Assembly (NCBI GenBank): GCA_904830895.1
Contig: LR882958.1
Location: 3,032,001 to 3,096,000, forward strand
Reading direction: 5' to 3'
From: Planktothrix rubescens CCAP 1459/22
GTDB lineage: Bacteria; Cyanobacteriota; Cyanobacteriia; Cyanobacteriales; Microcoleaceae
Length of the DNA stretch: 64,000 nt
Within the stretch, counting starts at the first letter, position 1, and each line of letters starts with the position of its first letter. The notes under the pieces are model-generated. The model was not told the origin of the DNA, made no database searches, and saw nothing but the letters and a program-made list of their open reading frames with translations. This document shows, in pieces, positions 7,013-17,366 of this stretch. Position numbers and translations under genes: made by a program.

Positions 7013-8983
7013 ATGAGTTACTGCATCAACCCCCAATGTCAGAACCCCCAGAACCCGACCCACGCCATTACCTGTAAGGGTTGTGGGTCGGAACTGCGCC
7101 TCAAAAACCGCTATCGTGTGATGCGAGTTTTGGGTCAAAGTCATTGTCACCGAACCTTTTTAGCCATTGATGAGGACAAACCGACTCAACCGCGCTGTGT
7201 GATTAAACAATGTCTGGATGCTCCCCTATCTATCCCCCAGGCGAGTGTCGAGTTTCGTCTGTATACCCAAACCCTAGACCAGATTAGTCAGCATCCGGCC
7301 CTTCCTGAATTATTAGCCTGCTTTGAAGACCACAGCTATAGTTATCTCGTACAAGATTATATCCCCGGACGCAATTTAGCCGAAGAACTCGAACAGGAAG
7401 GCGTTTTTTCAGAACTGCAAATTTGGGATTTATTGAGTGCAATTCTTCCAGTTCTGGAATTAATTCATAATAAAAATAGAGTCCATGGGGATATTAAACC
7501 GGAAAATATTATTCGTCGTCCAATTTTAAATCCGAATTCCCCGACTAAAAAACAACTGGTTTTAGTTGATTTTGCTGGAGTAAATCCCCTGCAAGGTTCA
7601 GCCGAATATGTTTCCCCCGAACAACTACAAGGAGAAATTAGTCCTAAAAATGATCTCTATAGTTTAGGGGTGACTTGTTTGCATCTGCTAACTCAAATCA
7701 GCCCCTTTGATTTATGGAATATTAAAACAAATTCTTGGGTCTGGAAGGATTATCTAAAAACCCCCATTAGTCACCGCCTAACCCGAATTCTGAATCGACT
7801 AATTGAACGTGACCCCACTCAACGCTATGCTTCGGCGGTCGAGGTCATCCAAGACTTAAAATCCGGGCCGATTCTGGTCAAACTCCCCCAAATTCGTCAA
7901 CATCCATGGATATTAACCGCTTTGGGGGGTGCAACTTTGGCGATGTTGTCCCTATTCCTGAATTCACGAGTTCCCCAACCAAACTCTGAACCCATAGAAA
8001 TAGAACCCATTTATCAGATTCCCGATATTTCGGTTCCCCCCCCGGAGACTTTTACCCCAATTATTCCCCAATCACCCCCGGCGATGCGGACGTTAGTACA
8101 GAATATTGGCCCAGTGTGGTCGGTGGCCGTCAGTCCCGATGGTCAATTTGTAGTGTATGGGAATACCGATGGGTCAATTCAGATTATTGATGCGGAAACC
8201 GGGGGATTAATTAATACCCTATTGGGACATTCTCAACCCGTAGGAACCTTGGCTATCAGTGGCGATGGTCGGACTTTAGTGAGTGGAAGCGGTGATAAAA
8301 CGATTTTAGTTTGGGATTTGTGGAGTGGGCGTCAGAAAAAAATGCTCTACGGTCATCAAGGATGGGTTTATGCCGTTGCCATAAGTCCCGATGGAAAGCA
8401 GGTGGCGAGTGTGGGTCGTGACCAAACGATTCGGCTATGGGATATATCCACCGGAAAAACCGTAAAAACGTTACCAGGGTATGGGACAGAGGTACAATCC
8501 CTGGCTTTCAGTCCCGATAATCAAACCCTGGTCAGTGGCGGAAGTAACGGGATTGTGGATATTTGGAACTGGCACACGGGACAGTTATTGCGGACATTTA
8601 AGGCCCATTCCGAGGCGATTTGGTCGGTAGCCATTAGTCCCGATGGTCAGAGTTTAGCCACGGGCAGTTGGGATCATTCGATTAAATTATGGGATTTAAA
8701 CGAGTTAGAATCTCAATATTTTAGTAATACTCCGGCGCAAATTCTTCTGGGTCATGGGGATAAGGTGCAGTCCGTTGCCTTTAGTCCCGATGGTCAAACC
8801 CTCGCCAGTGGGGATTTTGCCGGGACAGTGAAACTCTGGCAAGTAGATAATGGCGGATTGGTTGGAACCTTTAAAGGACATCGAGCTTGGGTAAATGTGG
8901 CTTTTAATCCTCGAAATCATACTTTAGTGAGTGGGAGTTTTGACGATACCTTGAAGGTTTGGCAATTATTACCCAGTCCATAG
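7013..8983 (+). CDS. Serine/threonine protein kinase with zinc ribbon and WD40 propeller
   Basis: This 656-residue protein is a cyanobacterial signalling kinase. It starts with a zinc ribbon (CINPQCQ and CKGCGSEL, residues 4-26), then a protein kinase domain (about 33-280) with the ATP-binding Lys in CVIKQC, the catalytic loop HGDIKPEN and the metal-binding Asp in LVDFAG. One membrane helix follows (WILTALGGATLAMLSLFL, about 302-320), then seven WD40 repeats to the C-terminus (VSPDGQ and LWD signatures). Odd points are a degenerate glycine loop (GQSHCH instead of GxGxxG) and DFA in place of DFG. The kinase is predicted cytoplasmic with the propeller on the other side of the membrane. Confidence 0.92.
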   Translation: MSYCINPQCQNPQNPTHAITCKGCGSELRLKNRYRVMRVLGQSHCHRTFLAIDEDKPTQPRCVIKQCLDAPLSIPQASVEFRLYTQTLDQISQHPALPELLACFEDHSYSYLVQDYIPGRNLAEELEQEGVFSELQIWDLLSAILPVLELIHNKNRVHGDIKPENIIRRPILNPNSPTKKQLVLVDFAGVNPLQGSAEYVSPEQLQGEISPKNDLYSLGVTCLHLLTQISPFDLWNIKTNSWVWKDYLKTPISHRLTRILNRLIERDPTQRYASAVEVIQDLKSGPILVKLPQIRQHPWILTALGGATLAMLSLFLNSRVPQPNSEPIEIEPIYQIPDISVPPPETFTPIIPQSPPAMRTLVQNIGPVWSVAVSPDGQFVVYGNTDGSIQIIDAETGGLINTLLGHSQPVGTLAISGDGRTLVSGSGDKTILVWDLWSGRQKKMLYGHQGWVYAVAISPDGKQVASVGRDQTIRLWDISTGKTVKTLPGYGTEVQSLAFSPDNQTLVSGGSNGIVDIWNWHTGQLLRTFKAHSEAIWSVAISPDGQSLATGSWDHSIKLWDLNELESQYFSNTPAQILLGHGDKVQSVAFSPDGQTLASGDFAGTVKLWQVDNGGLVGTFKGHRAWVNVAFNPRNHTLVSGSFDDTLKVWQLLPSP

Positions 8984-9069
8984 GACAGGGAACAGCGTTG
9001 AAAACCTGCCCAAATATTGGTTCTAAAGCTCCTAATTTTAAGGCTTTTGGCACATTGATGCTTACCTAC

Positions 9070-9342
9070 TTATTGAAGTTTTGATGCAATCAGACCAACA
9101 AGCACCAGAAAACCTAATATTCTACGAAAGTAATTAACGCCTTGAAATAATTCTTCCCAAGCCCAAGTAAACAAGGAGCCAAAAGCTATTATGTCTAGTC
9201 CTAGATTAATTTTACCTGTTGTAAAAACTATCTTTAATAAACTAGCTACAATCCAGACAATAAGTGGTGGATTTGGCATCTGAGCGAGAATAATTTTACC
9301 TTCGCTATCCCGAAAAACTTTATCAAATAACTTATTTTTCAT
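9070..9342 (-). CDS. Small membrane protein of unknown function
   Basis: A 90-residue protein starting MKNKLFDKVFRDSEGK at ATG 9342, preceded by GAGAGAAA as a likely ribosome-binding site; a longer frame to 9399 has no support. It has two or three hydrophobic segments (PPLIVWIVASLLKIVFTTG, LDIIAFGSLFTWAW and ILGFLVLVGLIASKL). The amphipathic N-terminus ahead of the helices suggests a small inner-membrane protein. I do not recognise a family. It lies alone between the kinase and the P-type ATPase genes. Confidence 0.65.
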   Translation of the reverse strand: MKNKLFDKVFRDSEGKIILAQMPNPPLIVWIVASLLKIVFTTGKINLGLDIIAFGSLFTWAWEELFQGVNYFRRILGFLVLVGLIASKLQ

Positions 9343-9542
9343 TAAATTTCTCTCTTGTTTGGTGTTTCTATAAGTTTGACATAACCATGAAACTGGCATC
9401 TTTCACTACAGCACATTGTTAGCTACATAACCTTTTAGAAAGGGCAAAAAGTTGTCCTCAAAGGTAATTTTGAGGGACTCTTTGGGAGTGCCCATGTTAT
9501 TTCTCTATCCTAACTGGCTTTTTTACAAAATAGAGGAAGTTT

Positions 9543-9595
9543 TTGGGAGCATCCCAACTTTGTAGGATATATTTGCAAAATCGGTATGCTCCCAA
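9543..9595. repeat. Inverted repeat TTGGGAGCAT/ATGCTCCCAA
   Basis: A perfect 10-bp inverted repeat (9543-9552 and 9586-9595) encloses 33 bp. A related word, TTTGGGAGTGCCCAT, occurs 60 bp upstream (9481-9495). The 276-bp spacer 9343-9618 holds nothing else. It may be a remnant of a mobile element end, or a hairpin after the ATPase gene on the minus strand. Confidence 0.55.
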
Positions 9596-9618
9596 GTTTT
9601 TGAACAGCATAGATTTTC

Positions 9619-12252
9619 TTAGACAGGTTTTCCTGGTTTAGATTTAATAACTCCCTGGGGTTGATTGATTAACTTTAACTGTTCAAACCAAACTAAACTA
9701 ATCCCGCCACCAAGTAGACAAATAGCAATATCAATTGGATGCAGAAAAGAGAAGCTAAATAATTGACGCAAGAAGGGAACATAAAGCACCATCCCCAGAA
9801 AAAATATTCCTCCACCCATAACCCACCAAAGGGCAGTATTAGGAGATTTAAGTATTTTTAAGCTCAGGGGAGCGGAAGAACTGGCACTTAAAATTAGTCC
9901 TAAATTTGCTAAAATTAATGCCGTAAAAGTTAACGCCCGGGCATCAAGTTCCCCTTGTCCGCGATATAGCGAAATCACAAAAATTACGAGAACAATCGTT
10001 AAAATTGCTCCTCCTTGTAACATCGCCAAACCCACAGTTTTCCTACCAAATAAAGGATCTTTGGAATTGCGAGGGGGACGCTTCATTACCGTTGTTTCTG
10101 CGGGTTCGGCTTCTAACACAATTGAACAAGCTGGATCAATAATTAAATGCAAAAATGCCACGTGAACCGGAAGTAATACTAATGGCAACTTAAACAATAC
10201 TGGAATTAAAGACATCCCAGCAATCGGAATATGAATTGCTAAAAGATAAGCCATGGCTTTGCGAAGATTATCAAAAATTCGCCGCCCCAGTTTAACCGCT
10301 TGCACAATTGAAGAAAAATCATCATCTAATAACACTAACGCCGCCGATTCCCTAGCAACATCTGTGCCTCTTTCACCCATCGCAATCCCGATTTGGGCTG
10401 ATTTTAAAGCCGGGGCATCATTGACACCATCCCCGGTCATAGCAACGACTTCCCCTTTGGATTTTAAAGCATTAACTATCCGTAATTTTTGTTCAGGAAT
10501 TGCCCTAGCAAAGATATTTGTACTTTGAATCCGCTCCTGAAGTTCAGCGTCATTCATCCCATCTAATTCCGCCCCAGTCACAATCGCCCCCATTTGCATT
10601 AATCCAATTTGACGCGCAATAGTTTGAGCCGTGGCCGGATAATCTCCGGTAATCATCACGACTCGAATCCCGGCGGTATAACATTCTTGAATCGCGGCCG
10701 CCACGGTTGGACGCACTGGGTCGGAAAGTCCCACTAATCCTAGAAATTGAAAAGGAAAATCATGTTGTTTATCGGGTAAATTATCAGGACTGAGCGAAGG
10801 ATGAGGAGGTAAAAATGGTGGTGGCGCATCAAGTAAAGATGCTTTAGCAACACCTAATACCCGCAATCCTTCCTCTGCCATTTTAGTAATTTGTGTGGCT
10901 AGAATTTGCTGTTGTTCGGGGGTAAAATGACAGAGATCGGCGATCGCTTCTGGTGCTCCTTTAGCAGCAATTTCATATTGTTTACTATCTGCTGATTCCC
11001 AAACCTGAGACATTGCTAATAAATCCGGTGAGAGGGGATATTCTCGCAACAGTTTCCAATCGTTATGTAAATGTTCGGTATTGGCGAGGGAGCGCTCGCC
11101 CAATTGTTTAAAGGCTTTTTCCATCGGATCAAAGGGATCTCTTTGACTTGCTAAAATGGAAAATTCTACTAATTCATGTACCGATTCTGGAAGCGGTTTT
11201 TTTGAATCTAATTCTAAATTATAGGGCTGAGGATTTTCTTCTTGGTTATAGGGAAATAGTTGTTGCACCGCCATAATATTCTGAGTCAGCGTCCCAGTTT
11301 TATCCACACATAAAACCGTTGCGGAACCCAAGGTTTCCACCGCAGAAGTACGACGGGCTAAGACATGATTTTGAGAAATTCTCCAAGCTCCTAATGCTAA
11401 AAAGATAGTGACAACCACGGGAAATTCATTGGGCAAAATTGCCATGGCTAAGGTAATTCCTGCGAGAAATCCTTTCAGCCAATCTCCTCGCGTCAGTCCA
11501 TAAATTACTACTATCACCACACACAGGAATAAAGCGATACCAAACAAACGGCTGACTAACTGATTCATCTCCCGTTGCAAAGGTGTGGCTTCTGGCTTGA
11601 CTGTTTGTAAAGCCTTGCCAATCTTACCCATCTCGGTTTGAGCGCCGATGGCTTGGACTTGAATAATTCCCTGTCCCTGAACTACCAATGTGCCAGAATA
11701 TACAAAGGGCAACTCATCTCCCCCCGGACGCGCCATTTCCACGTTACCCACAGCGGCAACTTTACGCACAGGTAGGGATTCCCCGGTTAATAACGACTCA
11801 TCGGTGGAGAGGTTTGAGCAAGAAAGCACAATCGCATCCGCAGGTACGCGATCGCCTTCTGCTAAGACTAAAGTGTCTCCCCGAACCACTTCTCGCCCAG
11901 CAATCCGTTTTCGCTCCCCATCTCGAATTACCAAGGCGCGAGGACTGGAAAGATCCCGTAAGGCTTCTAAGGCGTGTTCGGTTTTGCCTTCTTGATAGAG
12001 ACTAATTCCGGTGATAAAAAAGACAAAACCTAATAAAATCAGAGCTTCTTGTAGATCACCTAAAACCCAATAAATAACTCCACCACCGACTAGCAATAGG
12101 AAGATCGGATCTTGGATAATTTCCCAAGCGATCGAGAACAGATTACGAGCTCCCGCCGAGGGAAGTTCATTGTAGCCTTCCTCTTTGAGCCGCGCGATCG
12201 CATCTTGTTCAGATAAGCCCGTCACAGTATTGAGATCAACTGGTGAAACCAT
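9619..12252 (-). CDS. P-type cation-transporting ATPase (type II)
   Basis: An 877-residue ion pump. The start ATG at 12252 (MVSPVDLNTVTGLSEQDA) has TAGGA upstream and opens directly with the cation-ATPase N-terminal motif. The actuator domain carries TGES, the phosphorylation site is DKTGTLTQN, and the hinge has MITGDYPATAQTIARQIG and TGDGVNDAPALK. Ten membrane helices are expected, and six of them lie in the C-terminal third. The overall form is that of Ca2+/cation pumps (PacL-like), but helix 4 reads AILPNEFPVVVTIF where Ca2+ pumps have PEGLP, so the ion is not certain. It appears monocistronic, with a 107-bp gap to a MITE upstream. Confidence 0.9.
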   Translation of the reverse strand: MVSPVDLNTVTGLSEQDAIARLKEEGYNELPSAGARNLFSIAWEIIQDPIFLLLVGGGVIYWVLGDLQEALILLGFVFFITGISLYQEGKTEHALEALRDLSSPRALVIRDGERKRIAGREVVRGDTLVLAEGDRVPADAIVLSCSNLSTDESLLTGESLPVRKVAAVGNVEMARPGGDELPFVYSGTLVVQGQGIIQVQAIGAQTEMGKIGKALQTVKPEATPLQREMNQLVSRLFGIALFLCVVIVVIYGLTRGDWLKGFLAGITLAMAILPNEFPVVVTIFLALGAWRISQNHVLARRTSAVETLGSATVLCVDKTGTLTQNIMAVQQLFPYNQEENPQPYNLELDSKKPLPESVHELVEFSILASQRDPFDPMEKAFKQLGERSLANTEHLHNDWKLLREYPLSPDLLAMSQVWESADSKQYEIAAKGAPEAIADLCHFTPEQQQILATQITKMAEEGLRVLGVAKASLLDAPPPFLPPHPSLSPDNLPDKQHDFPFQFLGLVGLSDPVRPTVAAAIQECYTAGIRVVMITGDYPATAQTIARQIGLMQMGAIVTGAELDGMNDAELQERIQSTNIFARAIPEQKLRIVNALKSKGEVVAMTGDGVNDAPALKSAQIGIAMGERGTDVARESAALVLLDDDFSSIVQAVKLGRRIFDNLRKAMAYLLAIHIPIAGMSLIPVLFKLPLVLLPVHVAFLHLIIDPACSIVLEAEPAETTVMKRPPRNSKDPLFGRKTVGLAMLQGGAILTIVLVIFVISLYRGQGELDARALTFTALILANLGLILSASSSAPLSLKILKSPNTALWWVMGGGIFFLGMVLYVPFLRQLFSFSFLHPIDIAICLLGGGISLVWFEQLKLINQPQGVIKSKPGKPV

Positions 12253-12367
12253 AACCCCATTTTTTCCTAAAAAACAGACCAACTCGTTCTGATGCTAATT
12301 GCTAAATTTGAGGAAATCGTGAAGTCATATAAATTTTTATTCTGTTTATGAGCATCTTTTATTCTAA

Positions 12368-12455
12368 CAGGACTTACGCAAGCACGCTATATATAGCGTA
12401 TCAAAAGTAGGCAATCGCCTACTTTTGATAATAGCAATCGCCCTAAAAAGTCCTG
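12368..12455. mobile_element. MITE-like element with CAGGACTT ends
   Basis: An 88-bp element has perfect 8-bp terminal inverted repeats, CAGGACTT (12368-12375) and AAGTCCTG (12448-12455). Inside are two perfect palindromes: ACGCTATATATAGCGT (12384-12399) and a 13-bp hairpin, ATCAAAAGTAGGC (12400-12412) with GCCTACTTTTGAT (12417-12429). No gene fits. The other bases of the spacer between the ATPase gene and the nuclease remnant are unremarkable. Confidence 0.65.
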
Positions 12456-12503
12456 ATTATTTATTTAAAAACAAATCTCCAAAAGCCAAACCAAAAGCTA
12501 CAT

Positions 12504-12845
12504 TTAGCAAGCTGCTTTTTCGGTATATCTTTCCAGCCGTTTCAACCATTCTTGCCAATAAACGATCAATTGTTCCCGTTCTATCATAAATTATTCTGCA
12601 TCTTGATCCCGAAGCGCAACAACAATCAAACCGTTAGAAATTTTAGCACCAAACAAACTATCTCTGTAATAGCGATTAATTGCACCCCCATAAGCTACAA
12701 GTTGTAACGGCTTATCGTAAAGTTTACTTATTTTCTGTTTAGGTTGTTCAGCCGTTGTCAACTCAATAATACATGGAACACCTCGATAACGAGCAACTAA
12801 ATCAACTTTCCCAGTGTATCCTTCCACATAATAACGAGACCAGGT
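12504..12845 (-). pseudogene. PD-(D/E)XK-type exonuclease remnant
   Basis: The frame encodes VEGYTGKVDLVARYRGVPCI followed by IELTTAEQPK, then LVAYGGAINRYY. That pattern matches the core of cyanobacterial exonuclease-like proteins (VDLVASYRGVPCVID, then WKTA). It is broken: an in-frame TAA at 12591-12593 separates this from its natural tail (12504-12590, encoding IEREQLIVYWQEWLKRLERY), and an in-frame stop lies just upstream of 12840. The usual catalytic Lys of the D/E-x-K motif is Thr (IELTT). The 5' part is missing and joins directly to the NACHT remnant. Family assignment is moderate; decay is clear. Confidence 0.6.
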
Positions 12846-13950
12846 TTATAAGAATCTATCATTGCAGCGTAAAAAAGATTTACTAAGTTAAATTGCTTTA
12901 ACAACATTTGAGCGGGGAGATTATTTCTTTAAACAGAAAGAATTAGAGCATTATATTTCTGATTACATTCACAATTTACCTGATTCTCAAGACGACCCAG
13001 AAGCTTTACAACTGGATAGTGAGGCTGTATTGAAATCAATTGAAGCGCAGCATGGGTTATTGGTGGAGCGGGCGCAAAAAATTTATTCTTTTTCTCACTT
13101 AACATTTCAGGAATATTTCACAGCACTAAAAATTGTAATCAATTGTAATTCATACCCACCAGAGCAGCAGACTTGGCAAATTCTAATTAGTAAAATTACT
13201 GATAAACGCTGGAGAGAAGTATTTTTATTGGTGGTTGAGATGTTACCAAGTGCAGATTTCCTATTAATTTTCATAAAGCAACACATTGATGGGATTGTTG
13301 CAACTGATGAAAAGTTACAACAGTTTTTATCTTGGATCAATCAAAAATCTTGTTCAGTTCCAGTTCCATTTAAAAAAAACGCAGTTCGAGCATTTTACTT
13401 CGATGTATCTTTAGGTGATCCCGGATATGATTCCGAGGAGTTTTACATCTCTCCAAAACTTTCCTTTAAGCTAGATTCAAACTTTGAATTTTCCGATGAA
13501 CATGAGCTTAATAGTGTAGATTTAGAACTTGATTATTATTGGTATAATAAACTTAAAAATATCCTTATAAATACCTTTATAAATCGTGGCTTTTATTCTT
13601 TTAAATTTGGCTTTTTTACTCATATTAATTATGATTTTAATCGAGAGAAATTATTGTCATTGGAAGAACTTGAAAAAGACATTCCTGACCTTACAAAAAT
13701 CAATGATTTATCGAATGAGGCTATAGTTAATAATTGGACAGATAAATTGAGAAACTTGATGATTAAGTATCGCAAGATAGGTTACAACTGGCAGTTTAAC
13801 GAGGAACAGAATAAATTGCTTGAAAAGTATTCTGATGCTAATGAGTTGCTGATAGATTGTCTCAATAGCGGTTGTAAAGTATCGCCCAACGTGCGTGATG
13901 AGATTGAGCAAACATTATTATTGCCAATCTCTGAAATCAACCAAAGTTAA
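12844..13950 (+). pseudogene. C-terminal remnant of a NACHT-family (STAND) NTPase
   Basis: The frame reads NLSLQRKKDLLS, a TAA at 12889-12891, then IALTTFERGDYFFKQKELE, and on to LVERAQKIYSFSHLTFQEYF. The last motif is the hallmark following the NACHT NTPase domain in large cyanobacterial NACHT proteins. The rest, to QFNEEQNKLLEKYSDANELL and LNSGCKVSPNVRDEIEQTL, is their usual helical C-terminus. The whole N-terminal and P-loop part is absent, and one codon (probably CAA) has become TAA. A protein of 306 residues could still start at a TTG (13030), but it would lack the NTPase. NACHT proteins are known as sensors in conflict and antiphage systems; this one is dead or only a fragment. Confidence 0.8.
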
Positions 13951-14039
13951 TATTGTAGGGCAGGCTTTGCCCACCAAAACCTTGACTAATCAGCAATCAT
14001 TAAGTTATAATTAATATAGTTTTGATAATTAAATTAACT

Positions 14040-14303
14040 ATGACAAATATCACAATTCAAAACGTTGATGATGACCTAAAAAATCGCCTGCAAAAGCGAG
14101 CCGAATATTATGGTCGTTCCCTCGAAGAAGAAGCTAAAGAAATTCTCCGTGCTGTCTTGACAGAAAACCGTCTCGAACCCTTAAATCTTGTCTTAGCAAT
14201 TGAACGACGATTTGCCCATTTTGGCGATTTTGAACTTCCAACGATTACGAGGGAACCCTTACGCGAACCTCCTAACTTTGAAGATTTATATGATCGTCCT
14301 TGA
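14040..14303 (+). CDS. FitA-type ribbon-helix-helix antitoxin
   Basis: An 87-residue protein from ATG 14040 (MTNITIQNVDDDLKNRLQKR). The N-terminus has the pattern of FitA/Arc-type ribbon-helix-helix DNA-binding proteins: a short strand (ITIQNV), then DDLKNRLQKRAEYYGRSLEE and AKEILRAVL. It would bind its own promoter and neutralise the PIN toxin encoded next. Its stop overlaps the toxin start by 14 bp, so the two are translationally coupled. The C-terminal part (residues 60-87) is the expected toxin-binding tail, though this is not visible directly. Confidence 0.85.
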   Translation: MTNITIQNVDDDLKNRLQKRAEYYGRSLEEEAKEILRAVLTENRLEPLNLVLAIERRFAHFGDFELPTITREPLREPPNFEDLYDRP

Positions 14304-14712
14304 TACGAATGTAGTGTCCGAAGTGATGCACTCCCAAGGCTCGTTAGTGGTTCGTCAATGGGTCGCAGCACAACCCATAACCAATCTTTTTACCACAACC
14401 ATTACTCAAGCTGAGATTCTTTATGGGATTGCTTTGTTACCCTCTGGAAAACGCCAAACAGAACTTAGTAAATCGGCTGAATTGATGTTTGCTGAAGACT
14501 TTGCCGGGCGGATTTTAGCGTTTGATGAAACAGCAGCAATTGCTTTTGCTAGAATTGCCACCGAAAGAAGACGAATGGGTAAACCCATCTCCCAAGCTGA
14601 TGCTCAAATAGCCAGCATTTGTTATACTCACCAAGCGACTCTTGCGACTCGAAATGTTTCTGATTTTGAAGGCTGTGGTCTGACAATTATTAATCCTTGG
14701 AAATCCGACTAA
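14290..14712 (+). CDS. FitB/VapC-type PIN-domain toxin
   Basis: A 140-residue PIN-domain ribonuclease starting MIVLDTNVVSEVM at ATG 14290. The first acidic residue is in LDTNVVSE, the second in ITQAEILYGIALLP, the third in ISQADAQIASIC, and the last in LATRNVSDFEGCGL; these are the conserved acidic residues of FitB/VapC toxins that cleave RNA. A longer frame from 14200 reads through the antitoxin and is not needed. It forms a type II toxin-antitoxin module with the preceding gene. All catalytic positions look intact, so the pair may be functional despite the decayed region beside it. Confidence 0.9.
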   Translation: MIVLDTNVVSEVMHSQGSLVVRQWVAAQPITNLFTTTITQAEILYGIALLPSGKRQTELSKSAELMFAEDFAGRILAFDETAAIAFARIATERRRMGKPISQADAQIASICYTHQATLATRNVSDFEGCGLTIINPWKSD

Positions 14713-14836
14713 ACTCACAGAAGACCAAAATTTTTCTAATTTTGTCAAACATCATCAACATTAATCTTACCGTCCCCCTATCGTTACTGACACCTTCCTC
14801 CCAGACCTCCTCGCAGAATTTTTGATCTGGTTTGGT

Positions 14837-14864
14837 TTGAATGTAACAAGATGTAACGTATAAT
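14837..14864 (+). promoter_or_regulatory. crtP promoter with an HLR1-like (RpaB) site
   Basis: TTGAAT (14837-14842) and TATAAT (14859-14864), 16 bp apart, make a good sigma-70-type promoter 40 bp ahead of the crtP start. Overlapping the -35 element and spacer, the minus strand of 14840-14857 reads GTTACATC-TT-GTTACATT: two 8-bp direct repeats separated by 2 bp, matching the HLR1 consensus (G/T)TTACA(T/A)(T/A) at 15 of 16 positions. HLR1 is the binding site of the response regulator RpaB, which controls high-light genes. The binding is inferred from sequence only. Confidence 0.6.
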
Positions 14865-14879
14865 CAGAAAAAACATTAA

Positions 14880-16340
<1,461 letters not shown>

Positions 16341-16370
16341 CTTATCCACTGTCGGTCAGCAGAATAACGA

Positions 16371-17297
16371 ATGCTACAACTTTCTAAAACTCCGTGCATG
16401 AGAACTCTGGCATCTTTGGAAGACTCCTATGAACTCTGCCGTCAGGTTACTGCGGAGTATGCCAAAACGTTTTATTTAGGGACTCAATTGATGCCATCGG
16501 CCAAGCGTCGAGCTATCTGGGCTATCTATGTTTGGTGTCGTCGAACTGATGAGTTAGTCGATGGGCCAATGGCAGCGACGACGACGGAGGAAACCTTAGA
16601 TCGTTGGGAAGAACACCTAGAGGCATTGTTTGCCGGACATCCGAGGGATGATGTAGATGTGGCTTTGGTGGATACCCTCCATCGTTTCCCGTTGGATATT
16701 CAACCCTTTAAAGATATGATTGCGGGTCAACGGATGGATTTATACCGCAACCGCTATCAGACGTTTCAGGAGTTGGAACTCTATTGTTATCGGGTGGCGG
16801 GGACGGTGGGGTTAATGTCAACGGCGGTGATGGGTATAGAACCTCCTATTGTTACCCCTTGGAATCCTAACCCAGAAATTATAATTCCTGATCAAGAGGC
16901 GATCGCTTTAGGAATTGCCAATCAACTCACCAATATTCTGCGGGATGTGGGGGAAGATGCGCGACGGGGCCGAATTTATTTACCCCTAGATGATTTAGCT
17001 TTATTTAACTATACAGAAGCGGATTTATTCCAGGGGATTGTGGATGAGCGTTGGCGAGGATTAATGCGCTTTGAAATTCAGAGGGCGCGGAAATTCTATG
17101 TTGAAGCGGAAAGAGGAATTAGTGTTTTAAATCAGGATATTCGCGGGCCTGTTTGGACGGCGTTAATTTTATATCGACAAATTTTAGATGCGATTGAACG
17201 CAATCACTATGATGTATTTAGTAAACGGGCTTATGTTCCTAAAGTTCGTAAAATGATTTCATTACCGATTGCCTTATTGCGATCTAAAGTGCTGTAG
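16371..17297 (+). CDS. crtB: Phytoene synthase
   Basis: CrtB condenses two geranylgeranyl diphosphates to phytoene, the first committed step of carotenoid synthesis. The 308-residue protein shows both Asp-rich prenyl-diphosphate motifs of the squalene/phytoene synthase family: WCRRTDELVDGP (about residues 54-65) and LTNILRDVGEDARRGRIYLP (about 187-205). RQVTAEYAKTFYLGTQLMP is the conserved N-terminal block. It begins 30 bp after crtP and is almost certainly co-transcribed with it, so substrate production and desaturation are under one promoter. Confidence 0.96.
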   Translation: MLQLSKTPCMRTLASLEDSYELCRQVTAEYAKTFYLGTQLMPSAKRRAIWAIYVWCRRTDELVDGPMAATTTEETLDRWEEHLEALFAGHPRDDVDVALVDTLHRFPLDIQPFKDMIAGQRMDLYRNRYQTFQELELYCYRVAGTVGLMSTAVMGIEPPIVTPWNPNPEIIIPDQEAIALGIANQLTNILRDVGEDARRGRIYLPLDDLALFNYTEADLFQGIVDERWRGLMRFEIQRARKFYVEAERGISVLNQDIRGPVWTALILYRQILDAIERNHYDVFSKRAYVPKVRKMISLPIALLRSKVL

Positions 17298-17366
17298 GAG
17301 TTTTAGATCTGGTTAATTTGGGGCTAAATTTATCCTGGTTAATTGGTCTTATCCAAAAGATTTAAA

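Noticed and set aside
12849-12930. Minus-strand reading (QFNLVNLFYAAMIDSYKPG) as an upstream exon of the nuclease remnant
   Set aside because: The opposite strand of the same DNA clearly encodes the NACHT family motif IALTTFERGDYFFKQKELE, so the minus-strand reading is a shadow.
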